From the NCBI RefSeq assembly GCF_019112545.1, contig NW_025064908.1, positions 252,515 to 316,514 on the forward strand: DNA of 64,000 nt, given 5' to 3'. Below the pieces are notes generated by a model. The model was not told the DNA's origin, made no database searches, and saw only the letters and a program-made list of their open reading frames with translations. The translations under genes and the position numbers were made by a program. This document shows positions 1 through 12,574 of this stretch, in pieces (position 1 is the first letter of the stretch; each line of letters begins with the position of its first letter). The DNA is from Guyanagaster necrorhizus. Its lineage: Eukaryota > Basidiomycota > Agaricomycetes > Agaricales > Physalacriaceae.

Positions 1-258
1 TCTTCTGTAGATTCTTGGTGATGTCGAAACATCTATAATCACTTAATGCATTTCACTCGCTTCACCATAGGTCCATAAGCTGGCATGCATTACATATCCG
101 TACATGCTGGTATATACCCAGTCACAACACCTGTGACGCAAATTTGCAAGGGAAAATTTTGGGTGAAAATAGCTACGCCAATACGTGACGATGCTGTAGC
201 TGCCCAGTAAGCATCGCCCGGTCAAGAAGATCGGAGGAAACATACTGGAATTGCTTGA

Positions 259-699
259 TCACCGAGGAACTCTGTCCATGCGAGAAGGTGAATATCTGAT
301 TCGCCTTGAGAGTTGACGTTCTTCGTATTCAGTCTTCATCCGTTCCCTCGCAGCTAAGAGTTCTTCCCTTCTCATCCTCAGTTTCCGAACCTCTTTTGCG
401 AGGTCCCGTGAGGACTTCATCTCGTCTCGTTGGCTACTGTGTCGGGCCGCGATAATAGAAAGTGGGTTAGGGGTGTAGTTTAGGTCGTTAGGAGGTTGGT
501 CGTTGATGTAGGCCGTGACGTGAGATTGCAGAGTATCAATTTGAGCAGTGAGAAGATGGGTTTCGAGCTGGTACCGCTCGATGCGACTGTGTCGATCCTT
601 CCCAGTCGCCGGGCGATAGAACTGATGTGATGGGACGGCGACGACTGAGGAGAGGTCTTGACGAACACGAACTGGAGGATTGCGTGATATGTGTTCCAT
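259..699 (-). CDS. small charged coiled-coil protein, hypothetical
   Basis: An uninterrupted reading frame of about 146 codons starts at the ATG at 699-697; the frame runs open a little further upstream but with no other ATG. The N-terminal half is rich in Arg and polar residues. The C-terminal half is strongly charged (for example KEVRKLRMRREELLAARERM) with heptad-like spacing, so it probably forms a coiled coil. There is no signal peptide, membrane segment or known domain. It lies upstream of TDP1 and is transcribed away from it, so the two could share the 700-1437 intergenic region. The function is unknown. Coding status is supported by length and composition only. Confidence 0.5.
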   Translation of the reverse strand: MEHISRNPPVRVRQDLSSVVAVPSHQFYRPATGKDRHSRIERYQLETHLLTAQIDTLQSHVTAYINDQPPNDLNYTPNPLSIIAARHSSQRDEMKSSRDLAKEVRKLRMRREELLAARERMKTEYEERQLSRRIRYSPSRMDRVPR

Positions 700-1437
700 T
701 CTCTTGGTGTGTGATTGCGTCTGAAGAAGTAGGTGAGTTGTGGACCAAGTCCCTAGCACGCAGAGGAATTACCTTTGCGCACTGGCGCTCCGTCTTAAAT
801 AATGATTCTTGGCACCATTGTACGTGGGTAGAGCTATCATAAAGAAGGATTGCTTTTTGTATCCGGTAGGGTGAGAGCGACAATAGCATCGTGACGAGTG
901 GGCCTCTCTGAGTATCGCCTTCATGTTAATAGGACCACCAGATAATAAGGTATTTCCACCGATGGCAGAAATAGGAAAGGTCCCATTCTTAAAGGCGCCT
1001 CATGTTGAGATGGAAACGGAAGATGACAAGATCCTTTTCTATTGTGTGCCAAATCTGCGTCCTGGGAAATTTGATTAGGTCCGTCTGCCCATGAGGACGA
1101 AACAGCGGGGATTTGTTATTCTCGTTACCGAATCGCCCGAGTCGATAACGGAGAATCAATGAACTGGGTCTAGTGTGGATTTTTAATTTGAAGACCGGAA
1201 GATCAGACAATACACGAGTAAAAGGCAGTGCAGCACTCCAGGATTCGAAATAAAGAGAATTAAACATGAACTGCGCAATTTAGCGCTAGCAACAAATGCC
1301 TACAAGTCCTCTGCAAGAAAGATTCGTCGTATTCGCAGTTCTATGGCGCGAGGCAAGGTTCCAGGGGCCACTTTGAGCCACGTGATACCCGCGCCAATTA
1401 AATCTCTTTCTGCCAAACCATCATCACCACCACCACC
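700..1437. other. intergenic region between divergent genes
   Basis: No convincing gene is seen. A 92-codon minus-strand frame (989-1267) has no recognisable domain. The stretch just before TDP1 contains a CCAAT-like box near 1393, a plausible promoter element for a housekeeping gene. Confidence 0.4.
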
Positions 1438-3664
1438 ATGAATTTTGACCATGACGAGATACAAAGGGCCATTTCACTTAGTCTTCAAGAATCCAGAGCC
1501 AAATTACCTCCTCATTTTCTTGAGACTATCGTGATCAGCTCGGATGACGACGACGACGAGGTACAGCAGGCGATGAAGGCGCCGCCAGCGGAGCTTTCGA
1601 AGGCACGAGAATTATCAGCCCCTCAATCTTCCTTTCTTTCAGAAAGAGCGCAGCTAGAGAAGGAAAGACAGGAGCGCCAACAGCGATATCTTCAAGCCAC
1701 TGGGAAGGGGAAGGCCGCGAAGAATGACGATGATGAAGAGATACAGATTGTGGAGCCTTTAACATCTCGGAACACGAAGACGTCTTCCTCCGCACCTATA
1801 CCGCTCACGGGTCAGCTCTTTTTCGAAGGAGAAATAAGGCCAACAGCGACGCGACTTGCAGAGCCTAGACAAGATAGAAAGGCCACGTTCCGATTAACAG
1901 AAATTTTGGGCCCAGTATGGATTTCTTTTTTTTTTGGATGTCAGATGCTGACTCGGGGGATGATTTGACAGAAATCTGACATATCTTTCGCCATTCTGTC
2001 TACTTATGCTCATGACATATCTTGGATTTACCAATTTTTTGAGCGTGAGGTCCCAGTGATCTTTATCGCGCATGGGGAATCAGAGGGGATGCGGAATGTT
2101 CTTCCAAATTGGATTAAGACGGTGCCCAAGCTCAATGGGCCTTACGGATGTATGCATATGAAGGTTTGCACCGTATCCTTCATATACGTTCATTCTGTTG
2201 ACCACGGTCGTCCGTAGTTTATGATTGTAGGTGTTTTATTCAACGACCAGCATACGTGACGTCTAAACGAAGCACAGATATTTTACAAGACGGGTAGGTT
2301 ACGCATGGTCATCTCCACGGCGAATCTGGTCCCATTTGACTATAGAGACATTGAAAACGTACGATTTTGTGTTTTGACTGCCTTCGTGTCACTGTGAACT
2401 ATACCACAGGTGGTATGGCTGCAAGATATCCCTCCCCGCGGAACTCCGATTGTCAGCGACCCCAAAGCGGACGATTTTCCAGCGACAATGCAAAGAGTGC
2501 TGCACGGTGTCAATGTAAGACAAGCACTAGAGCTGATGCTGAAGGAGGTGAGTCATGCACACCGTTTAAGATGCTGCGCTGACTCTCCGTTAGCATCCCA
2601 ATCTTCCTCTTCTCAAGATTGAGGATCTACGTTCGCGGTGGGACTTTGCGAAAGTCAAGGTGCATTTGATTCCGTCGCTTGCTGGGAAACATGACGGCTG
2701 GCCGGAGGTCACCTTGTAGGTCTTGGTGCATCCTTCTGGACTCTGTGATCTTCATGACGCCCTTTGTAGGACAGGACATATGAGACTCATGATGGCCATA
2801 AGGAATCTTGGTCTTCGAACAAAGAAGGGAAAAACTGCGAGAAAACTAGACGTGGAGTACCAGGCAAGTATTTATACGAGGATTCTCACCCGCTCTGACA
2901 TTTTCCAGGGCTCTTCTATCGGAACTTACACCACCCAATGGGTGAACGAATTCTTCTATTCTGCACGAGGCGAGAGCCCGCAGGATTACCTCGACGGTCC
3001 CAAAGCTAAACGCGCCAAACTTCCTTATCCCTCCATCAAAATCATATTTCCGAGCAAGAAGACTGTGCAGGAGAGTGCTCTCGGTGTGCAAGGTGGCAGT
3101 ACGATATTTTGCCGAAGAGCTCAATGGAATGGTAAGAACTTCCCGAGGGACAAGTTTTATGATTCGAAAAGTCGTGCGGGAAAAGTGTTGATGCATACCA
3201 AGGTAATAAGATACCTATGTACATGACCAGATCTGATCTGATTTCGCAGATGATTATTGGTCTACTATCCGAGAATCCTGTTGATGTCGATGATTGCGAT
3301 ACTGAAAACAGCGATAACGAAGTGGTGGACGCTCCGATAGGATGGGGCTACCTCGGATCGCATAATTTCACGCCTTCGGCGTGGGGAACACTTTCTGGGA
3401 GTGCTTTTAGACCGGTCCTCAACGTGAGTTCATTTACATTTATGCATGAAACTACTTGACCTGATTTATAAAATATACAGTTAAAGAATTATGAGATCGG
3501 CATTGTTTTCCCGATAAGAAACAAGGAGGCGTTGGAGAAGGTGACATTTTGGGAGAGGCCACCCCAGCGCTATGATGAAGGCGGACCATGGGTATGTTTC
3601 AGCGTTAGGATTTTCTGGTCATCACATTGAACTTGGTGCACAGGTGCAGGAAGAATTCATGTAA
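1438..3664 (+). CDS. TDP1: tyrosyl-DNA phosphodiesterase 1 (TDP1)
   Basis: This DNA-repair enzyme removes stalled topoisomerase I peptides from DNA 3' ends. The frame must be spliced from about nine exons. The first exon starts at ATG 1438 and encodes an acidic tail with a ubiquitin-interacting-motif-like start (EIQRAISLSLQES). After an intron from about 1916 to 1970 the catalytic domain follows. The first HKN signature is split by an intron: GCMHMK ends near 2163 and FFYKTGRLRMVISTANLVPF resumes near 2278. The second signature is MHTK near 3200 with GSHNFTPSAWG near 3357-3390. The last exon ends with a TAA at 3662-3664. The order and spacing of both HxK..N motifs match the phospholipase D superfamily, and TDP1 specifically. 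No frameshift is visible. The N-terminal UIM-like segment is an unusual addition but common in fungal predictions. Confidence 0.9.
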
Positions 3665-5048
3665 TTAGCAGGTGAAGTCTTGCCATCCAACAATCTTACG
3701 GTGTTGGACTATTCTTTACCGTCCATAAGGTCTCCCGGGTCGATCGCGTATATTCCAGATCCAAACACCAATGGGCTAGAAGCTTCACGGCAGATCCGGC
3801 CTACAGAAGAATAGTTCTATAGTTCCATCAAGACTTGCTGTACGTCAGGATATCACATGTAGATATACTATGCACGCTGTCCACCACGACATCTCATGCG
3901 CGTCCGACCAGTCGAGAAATGTTCTCAAAGCAGCCGGATCCATTTCGTGGAAGGCGATGCAAGTTTATAAACGAGCCGACGAGTGAGCCACGAGGAACGA
4001 GAAGCGGTAGATCTCGTACGATGTAATGGTGCGTCTGGCCTTCGAGTTTCTGAGACGTCGTACCAATATACTGTGTTCCGGAGAGCCGTAGCGCGGCAGA
4101 TCATTAGCTCTGCGTCGACCACGAAGAGTTCCCAATGCAGATCTGACGTTCGTTGATGGCAGGATGTCCTGAAAACACGTCTCGACTGTCTATCAGGAAA
4201 ACCAATGCTCGAAGAGAAGCCGCTTTTGGGTTATGAACGCGCCTCACCGTCTAGTCTTGGGTATGCAAGCTATGTGACTGCGATGGGTCGTTACATTGTG
4301 CATCGATATGTGGCTGCCGTGTTCAAGAATCGCTTCGGTTCCGTGCAGATATTGTCACCTTCGCTCCCTAATTGTTTCGTCACCGCTCGCCGCTTCCCAC
4401 ACTCCATAACTTCATATGTCTCCCACGACAGCTCTACCGTCGTTATATGTCTGCTCCAGTGCCTACCAGCGAAAGAGCCGGAGCACCTGTACGGTGCCAT
4501 TCGACCTATCCAACGCCTCTTCCGGAATCGCATTGCTCGTAGGATGTCCTCTCTGCCCGTACATTGCCAGGCCCTTCAAATGCTGCTCACATGGAGCTGC
4601 GTTCGGCTCGGAGTATACGATTAGTTTCTCTGTGATCCGTGGAGATGATAGCGAGTGAGTGAGTAATGTTCATGAAAATCTGTCTCTTTTACTCATTGTG
4701 CAAAGGTAAGATGTGATGTCGGCCCGTCAACAGTATTTCTCAAACAGAAGGAGATAGGAAGCATTCCGTACTTCTTCGTAACTGAGAACTACCTTTCTGT
4801 AGCGGAAGCTGGCAAATATTAGTTCCGTGGATATACAGATTCATCCTACTTCGACCGGCACACCAAGCCTCTGCCAGTACTTATGTTGCAATCCAAATCG
4901 CCAATCACACTTAAAATCGTTGATGCTTCTCATGTGCCACTGCGGACCTTCGATCGAAACACCTTCATGTCACTTTGAATAATCCACCAGGCGTCATAAC
5001 GCATCGACGTGCTTCTTTTCCGCGATGGAACGGAAGATCGGAGCCCTC
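3665..5048. other. gene-poor stretch between TDP1 and P450
   Basis: There is one longer frame (4205-4624, +, 139 codons), but it has no recognisable domain, no splice context and a composition like random sequence. I do not call it a gene. The rest contains only short frames. Confidence 0.35.
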
Positions 5049-5055
5049 TATAAAA
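5049..5055 (+). promoter_or_regulatory. TATA box of the P450 gene
   Basis: TATAAAA lies 49 nt before the P450 start codon, a typical fungal core-promoter distance. The start codon is in a good context (ccaccATG). Confidence 0.55.
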
Positions 5056-5097
5056 TACAAATCAGGATCGGTTTGACGACCTGTCGAGTCTCCCACC

Positions 5098-7456
5098 ATG
5101 CTTATCATCGATGTCCTTCCCCTCCTCCTCGTCGCCCTGACTTTGGTATATGTGCTCTATAGACGGTTCACAAGGGTGTCAATCTCGGATATCCCAGGAC
5201 CCGAGTCCAATTCGTTCTTGTTTGGTGCGATTGTCGGTGATCTCCGTGCTTGTGCTCGAAATTGATCTTGGCACTCACTAGGTAATATAACCGAGCTGCT
5301 CCAAGCGCAAGCCGGAGAGGTAGAGCAGTTCTTTTATCATGGTGTCTCAGGTTCCCTGATGCTTTCTTCAGGTCGACTTCAAATGGCAGAAAATGTACGG
5401 CGACGTGGTCAGAGTGCGGGCTCCGCTTGGGGTGAGTATTAGTTTTCGCCGCCGCCTTATCATTCTGAATGACTTGTGTGAAGGAAGATCGTCTTTTGAT
5501 CTCCGATCCCAAAGCGACACAGTATGTATATCACACCGCTAGCTATGCCTTCCCCAAGCCTCAGTCTCGACGGCAAATATCTGGGTTGATGTTTGGACGG
5601 GGAGTGGGGAATGTTGATGGTGCGTAGCGGACGGTGTATCCTTATCAGCACTAACAGTGCTTACCTTTGCAGGTGAAGATCATATCCGGCAGCGCAAAGT
5701 CATGAACCCTGCTTTTGGATTCCCGGAAGCCAAATCATATATTCCTATCTTTTCGTCTTGTGCGGAGAAGGTTCTTTCAACGTTTGTATCTCGGGACGCG
5801 ATTACTGATGATGCCGAAAATCGATAGATGGTTCAAAAGTGGATCGACCTCATTGCGGATGATAATGGCCAGTCGACTGTCATTGAGGTTACGAACTGGT
5901 TGTCTCGTGCGACGCTGGATGCGATTGGGGAAGGTATATATCGAGTCATCTCCGTTTGCGTGCTGCATTCTTACCTCATAATCGGAACAGCCGCTTTTGA
6001 CTACCAATTCGATGCTCTCGATGAACCCAATAGCCCATTGGTGAAGGCATACAGCAATGTCTTGTACGTCTCCTCGCTATTTAGTCCTTGTGCCGGCTAC
6101 ACTGATGCACTCTACTCCAGCTTCGATGTGTTTGGTATCCCATCAAACTCCGGCGTTCTGTATATGACGATCATGGACTATCTTCCCTCCATCGTCGTTT
6201 CGTTCATTCTTAACCATTTCCCTGCTGGTCGGATGGCGCATGCAGCTATGACGAAAGATCTCTCCACCGAGCTTTCGAAGCAGCTCATTGCCGAGAAGAG
6301 CAAGGAGGCGCTGTCGGGAGGGGGGAACCGGGATCTTATGAGCTTGCTCAGTACGTTTTTTCGTCTCTATAATGGTCTTCATGCCTCTGACTGACATTTT
6401 TCAGTCAAAGCCCACAATTCTTCAGATCCAAAAGCTCAGCTCAAACTGGACGAGCTACTAGCTGAAGTCAAGTGAGTACCACGACACTTTTTTGCTGGCC
6501 CAGCTGGGGGTTGATTTCCTTGCTAGTGTTATCATCCTTGCCGGCCACGAAACCACGTCCAACACGATCGCTTTCATGCTGACCGAGCTTTGCAAGAATC
6601 TAGAGATACAGGACAAATTACGCGCGGAGATACGTTCGGCCGAGGCTCGGTTGCACGAGCGGGGCGAGACGAGATTCGGTCTTGCGGATTTCGATTCTAT
6701 GCCATATATGTTGGCTGTGCTGAAGGTAGTTCAAATTTCTTCTGGCTTGGACTGAAGTGCTAATGGTGCATGTCCTTGTAGGAGACATTGCGTTTCCATC
6801 CTGTGGCATACAACATCTTCAGGGTAGCCGGAGAGGACGACGTCCTCCCGTTGAGCTCACCGATTACGACCGTGTCAGGGAAGGTCCTTCATGAGTTACC
6901 CATTCCCAAGGGCATGCAGATCATGTCGTCGGTTGCTGCTTGTAATAGGTGGGTGGCTGCTCTTATGTTTGGAGAACGTCGAAGGTACATAATTTCTTGT
7001 CTTACAGAAACACGGAGATGTATGGAGAAGACGCACATGTATTTAACCCGGATCGTTGGCTACGTGACCCTCCGAAGCAGAAGGTGGCATTGGGGGTGTA
7101 TGCGGGGCTGTAAGTGGATGTATCTTCTCGTTGTCCTCACCACACTTAGGAGTCTTTGTTTAGGTTCACGTTCTCTGGTGGACCTCGTTCCTGTATCGGT
7201 TGGAGATTTGCGTACGTCTCCTGTGTCTGTCTTTCATCAGACCCTGCGAGTTGACATCAAGTATTCCAGTGTTATGGAGCTCCAAGCTGTGATCGTGGCA
7301 ATCATGAGCAAGTTTGAATTTGCCTTTGTCGAGGGACATGGGCCCGAGAGGATCCGGAGGGAGTCGTGTTTTGCTATGACCCCGACGTCGGAAGGCGAGG
7401 TTGAGAGGGGATCGAGATTGCCGTTGAGGGTCAAGTTGGCTTCGAGGAATGAGTAG
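5098..7456 (+). CDS. cytochrome P450 monooxygenase
   Basis: This is a complete microsomal P450 gene of about a dozen exons with short introns. The ATG at 5098 opens an N-terminal membrane anchor (IIDVLPLLLVALTLVYVL). It is followed by the proline-containing hinge (DIPGPES), the oxygen-binding I-helix (AGHETTSNT near 6545), the K-helix ExxR (ETLR near 6783), a PERF-like motif (PDRW near 7050) and the haem loop FSGGPRSCIG (near 7170-7205) with the haem-ligand Cys. The stop is at 7454-7456. All hallmark residues are present, so the enzyme is probably active at the ER membrane as an NADPH-P450 reductase-dependent monooxygenase. The sequence resembles the large basidiomycete P450 clans, but the substrate cannot be inferred. 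No secondary-metabolite core gene adjoins it. Confidence 0.92.
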
Positions 7457-7539
7457 CGTTGGATGAATATACAATGTACATATACTGCTCAGCGCTTTGA
7501 TAGTAAAGCTAAGAAAGTGGACATTCAGCTGAAATGCGT

Positions 7540-8100
7540 GGCTGTGCCAGACCATTTCCTCACCATCATGACCTTAGTGCTCGATACTCTCTTTCCACAG
7601 CCGGCATTCACCATGAATCAACTAATTGCCTTCCAATCTCCTTCTGTAATACAGCGGAAAAATTCGATCTTGCCAATATCAACCAGCTGTCTGCTCACCT
7701 TCTCAAGTTGAAGAAGGATCATTTTTGCTTGTACCACGACTCTGGGCAGGTATGATGTGTTATTAAAGCTCTATTCTGGAGGGTCTGATTGTGATGCCTT
7801 CTGTAGATGTTCTTCATTGAGATATTTGAGAGTCTGTTGTGCTCATTAATGGATTGAAGGCTGCAGAGAGCCTCATTAATACAAGAACCAAACTAGAATA
7901 TATTCTTACCTGTCCTCACCTTGATGCACTACTTATTTTCGGTGTAGCAATGTTCTTTGACTGATTCCAGATGGATGACCAAGGAAGGATATGTATAGTC
8001 AGATCAGAGCTGGAAGGTACCCAGATTCCTTCACTAAGCATTAGCTTATGCTAAATTTAGACTCCAGCTATTAAGTGCCTCCACTGCAGCTCAGCTCACT
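7540..8100 (+). pseudogene. relic of an unidentified multi-exon gene
   Basis: A reading frame from about 7655 (FDLANINQLSAHLLKLKK) reaches a donor-like site at 7750. A matching acceptor near 7806 leads into a Phe/Ile-rich stretch, and then into pieces such as HLDALLIFGVAMFF and MDDQGRICIVRSELEGTQ. Stops and frame breaks interrupt the pieces. The AT content is higher than in the P450 gene. The pattern is that of an old decayed coding sequence, either host gene or transposon. I do not recognise the family. Confidence 0.25.
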
Positions 8101-9200
8101 CCTGATGGAGTATAGTTCTTCTCCTTGTAGAGCCTTATTTTCAGCATCTAAATCCACTGTTAAAATGGTGCTGAGAAATAAGGCTGACTGATATGAATAA
8201 GTTGGTCCTTTGATTCCCATTGAGCATGTGCCCGCCATCCATCACCAGAAAATAATACAGCAACCACACACATCACAATAATCTTCGGTGATGTACTTCA
8301 TGTCTCAGGGCAATCTGAATCGAGGGGATACCGAACCGTCAACCTGGGTGGTTGATTGGTCAGCTCAACGGTAATCTAAAAAAAATTCTCTATGTATTTT
8401 TTATTCATACTTTTGAGGGTCAAGTTAAGTTTGTTGAGACAGCATAAGAGGTGCCGGCAGATATTACTAGAGCATACAGCATGGTTATTGTCGATGTGGA
8501 CGACACAATCTTCGCCTTTGCAGTACTAATATTCATGTACCTTTGGGATGCTCTCTTTGTTCATTTCCCACCAACTGTGATCCAAGTTAGCGCTATATAA
8601 TGACTCACTATTTCCAGTTGTCTTTACCTTTTCCTGAGTTGCCACCACCAAAATTCTCACCACTGGACATGCGTCATGATGCTGCCTGCTCTGAAGGAAG
8701 AGAAGCGACTTAAGAGAGTGGAGTGGAATGGACAATGTTAATGAAACTTGCCTCAGCTTTGACTAACTAGACTGGACCAACAGCCTCTTCGTAGGCTGAG
8801 TAACCCTGATTCACTTGCCAGTCCAGGACTCCGGAGAACTGAAGGGTATTATTTCGCTATACAGTGGAGCTTCGTTCTCCAAGAAGGACGTTATCTGGTG
8901 AGTTTTTCGTCCTCGTTATGTTTCATTACGATGAACGAGCCTCGTAGTATCGGCTTATCCTCCACCTTTGTTCAAGAGGTGGTGCACCCAGTCATTGATA
9001 CTGTAGAGTGCTTGGTCACAATATCACACAGGACAACCTTTATGACTCTGAGAATCCTTTCTTCATTAATCCAGTAATTAATACCAGTTCGCTCGTACAA
9101 GCTCTTCTCTACCACAGCGCTATACGATTGTACTGCGTTTTCGAAGCATCGCAGTGACCGGTGTGAGCTCGCCTCCCATTGAAACAGACTTGAACGTTTT
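8101..9200. other. AT-rich gene-poor stretch
   Basis: Only short frames are visible. A fragment at about 8820-8900 (+) ends at a good donor-like site (gtgagt), but no partner exon is recognised. It probably contains old repeat or gene debris. Confidence 0.3.
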
Positions 9201-9279
9201 AACGCTCATTGGTTAGCGTATCCATGGCCACGACCTTATCTAGCTCACCCGGCTATAAATGCAGTAAATCTCTGCAGCA

Positions 9280-9957
9280 TCCCGGGGCCATCAAGTTCCT
9301 GGATGAACTTGGGGGTAATGAAACGCCTTTCCGGCCCCTTGTTGTATCCCATGAGGGATACTTGTTGGCGCCATCCAAAGGATGGAGACCACCGCATCGA
9401 TGGCAACAAGGTCCGGCACGGTGAGCGTGAACTCCATGACAGTAGTAATAGTTCCGACCACATACCTCTTGGTCTCACTCAAGCACTCCCAAACAGAACC
9501 TGAACTGGACAGAAAGGGAAAACGCAGAGCTATCGGCGAAAACCAGCAGCGCGGCAGTGACGAGGAAGAGAGATTTTACCACGATCGACATGAGGCTGGA
9601 AACACCATCCTTACAAGGAGATCTTAGCTTTTCCTCATTCACAGGTAACCGATTACTTTTCACCACGGGACGTATGGTCAGCTAAATGCTTTCCAGGCGA
9701 GGCGTAATCGGGAGGATGCCCATACTACTGGCACCATCAATGACGGCGCCGCTACGGCATCGCTTGAGTGTTGGGTTTACCTCCCAACCTGCATTGGACA
9801 GCGCATTTATATCTGAGGCCTCGGAAGACTCAGAAGACCCACCTGCATGTCCACCATCAACAGAAATCGCGCTGTTAGTACGGCTCTTTGATGTACAGCC
9901 AGCTACTTTGTAGCTACTGCGTGTCACGGTCCGACCACAGCTGTTCGATGGGCACAC
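9280..9957 (-). pseudogene. possible broken secreted-protein gene
   Basis: On the minus strand a short frame near 9585-9475 begins with a signal-peptide-like segment (MSIVVKSLFLVTAALLVFAD). It then meets a stop, while an overlapping frame continues (about 9482-9291) with a hydrophobic stretch ending at a stop. This looks like a small secreted protein gene broken by a frameshift. The Ser-rich minus frame at 9957-9682 may or may not belong to it. No family is recognised. Confidence 0.22.
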
Positions 9958-11990
9958 AGATCATAGCAGTTATATGCGCCCAAGATATAGTGGGAAGCCG
10001 CCGGAATGTTTCGTACAGTATCTTGGAGAGGACAAAGCGACAGAATATGTTGGTCATCGATCATGATGAAGTATTGCTGCAGGTACCAAATAATCCACGT
10101 CGTTGGTGCCCGCACGTCTTTAAAAAAGCCAGATTAATGGTAAGAAACTGACACAAAAATGTATGCCCAACAGATATCCAGTGTATGGATATATCGAGGT
10201 GATGGTGATGGTCGAAGAGAGACGCGTCGGCCCGACCACCCGGTTGTGGGCTCTTTCGTTCCTACCACCGTCATGGACGCGATTCCTCCCGTTTTCTGGG
10301 ATTTTCTCCTCCGCGTACCCTTGTCTTTCGACAGAACCCAGATTTTTATATTCTTCCCTTGTCTATGGCCGACATTTGTATCTAATGTCTTGAGAAGCGG
10401 GTGAAGGAGCGCAAATTGAACTTCGGGGATCAGGTGCGTTCTTTGTCAGGACGTACATATCGTGAAATCTGACCGTTTTTATCTGTGGAACGTTTTTGGT
10501 ATTTCTACTAGCAAGACTTCTGCTTCTACATGGTCGACATCGCCTACCTCTGCCCAGTTCCCCTTCGCTCGACTCGAGGACAGTGCAGTCAAGTACCAGG
10601 CGTGCGGGAGTCAGAGGCGAAAGGACCTGTGGGATCGAGGCCGTTCTCCGTCCCGAACATAGGCGTACCCTCGGTAGTGGTCCGTATGCTGGCTGTGTGC
10701 GGTTGTTTTGGGGGGCGCCTCGGTGCTCGGTGCGTTTTTACTACCATGGAAACATTTCGAGTTTTGATTGCCGCCATTACAAAGGATTTTGTCATTACTT
10801 ACGAACCCTCAAACATTCTTCATTGGTCAGACCAGTTAAGCTTCAAGCTTCAAGAGTCATTACCAGCGTTCACCCATGCAAACCTCAAATCTACGACATC
10901 CAGCAATCACCGCATTATGCCTCAATGGTTCTGTTTCCGAGCACCACGGTCACCATGTTGATTCTTGCTGCGGCCCGCCGTCAGACCTTCCGTTGAAGGC
11001 ATCGGAAGCGGGGCCTGTGGTTGTTTGACTGTTTGTACTGCCACTTTCTTTCTGGAGATGAAAGCTGACTGCGTTGTTTGCAGAGGTACATATTGCTACT
11101 TATTCCGCTGCAAAGGATTGCACTTCGCTCCCACATCCTCTCCAGGAAGAATCTTGGTGGCTACGACAGCCGACGCGAGCGCTGTACATATCTTCCTATC
11201 GTGTCACTCTCCGGGTGATATCAACCTCAGCTCTCGACTTCACTACTGTGCGGGTACCCGATCTTTCCACCGTGGCTTCCGTGTTTGTCGGGAGGCGGTC
11301 CTACAGGTCCTACGTGGGATGAAGAGGCTGGTCGGGAACTTTACTCCATATGGTCGTATTAGACGGCGCTGCTACCTCGGAAGGCCCCACTGTAACGGAC
11401 ACCTGGGTATGTCTGGCGATAGGGACCATAGTTACCGGTCATTCATATTAAAAGTAAGGAAATCCATAATAATCACGGGGAAACTACTAATGAATGTTTG
11501 CTTTAGGTGTCCACCATAAAGCATCGCTCTACTGATAGAGCTTCCACACGCATATACCGATAGCTACCCATAACTGTATCGCTACTGCCAAGACCCCCCT
11601 CCACGCATCAACAACGGGTTAACCCACCTAAGCTCCCCCTTCGATGATACCTCCGAAATGTCTCTAAGCGTCGCAGCCATGCTTCCTCCGACGCAGTACC
11701 CATGCTCCGAGGATCCATAAACGCGGACAGTCTACCATACGGTCAGTTCCCATTATGCAAGGAAAGAGCGTATGACTAACAAAGTCCGATTTTGTAGATG
11801 TCAAATGTCTCCACAGAGCCTACTCTCATCACGCTTGACTTTCTTTCCCACAGATGTACTCCCGTTCCTCTGTATAGCGCCGAAGATTATCGATTATCAC
11901 TCGCGGAGCACAACGAGGTTCCATAAATGCATCTCGTTACCCCAAGTTCATACAGGAGCTTGATGGCCAGAGACGCTGCAGGGATTGCCA
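9958..11990. other. region with short unassigned frames
   Basis: Several plus-strand frames of 70-185 codons overlap each other (for example 10496-10996 and 10965-11519). None shows a known motif, a clean exon chain or a credible start. I cannot support a gene here. Low-level decayed coding sequence is possible. Confidence 0.3.
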
Positions 11991-12005
11991 CATTTATAGT
12001 CGGGT

Positions 12006-12135
12006 ACCCACAGACGATTCATGAAGCCATGGATCAAATGGCGCAGTGCGTGGAAAGCATCCCGGAAAGGGATTTAATGTCGATGAGAATGTTGTGGATG
12101 ATGAGGACAAGTTTTTGTATGACTCTAATGAATGA
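12006..12135 (+). pseudogene. kinase-like gene 3' fragment, copy K4
   Basis: The frame reads TIHEAMDQMAQCVESIPERD and continues to RMLW. A one-base shift near 12095 then restores the family C-terminus (DDEDKFLYDSNE, stop at 12133-12135). This matches the last exon of the kinase-like copy K1 at 16.45 kb (MAQCVESIPEVELMAMRMLD). Only the last ~40 codons survive, so this is a frameshifted relic. It lies just outside orphan repeat A. Confidence 0.65.
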
Positions 12136-12570
12136 CGTGTAATGTGGGGTTGAGAACACCTCTTGCCGGTATTGCCTGTCTAAAACGTTGAAAAGCTGGA
12201 ACTCACATCACATTTGTTTGTAGCATTACTTTTTAGTTAATGTGGAGGTCCTCATCGTTGGTGCTGGATTCTCACTAAAATCACAGTATCGTCGGCCAAC
12301 ATGGTGCTCTACATATGGACAACTGGATTCACCGAAGACGAGCACTTCACCTACGCCGCGCACCGGTCTGCTCCGTAATCATATCAAGCTGCGTCCTGAC
12401 ACCAGATATCATGCGTATACCATCGCCACCGGTTCGCTAGCTGTTTTCGAAGGAGATGCTTTGCTTAATTTGGGATGTGTACAAGTAGGCGAGTCTGACA
12501 AAGATATTCAGTAAAGAACACCTTGGGCTATTTTCCTTATTCAAACAACAACTTCAAGTAACTTGAAGTC
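12136..12570. other. intergenic, no supported gene
   Basis: A 90-codon plus frame (12242-12514) is open but has no known motif. It is not called. Confidence 0.3.
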
Positions 12571-12574
12571 TGCG

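Noticed and set aside
4205..4624. 139-codon plus-strand frame between TDP1 and P450
   Set aside because: No domain, no conserved context, random-like composition.
10159..10404. Hydrophobic plus-strand frame considered as part of a membrane protein
   Set aside because: Two overlapping frames look equally good and no exon chain or family motif supports either.
10839..10853. Short AAGCTTCAAG direct repeat, also near 41.91 kb
   Set aside because: Too short and simple to mean more than chance.
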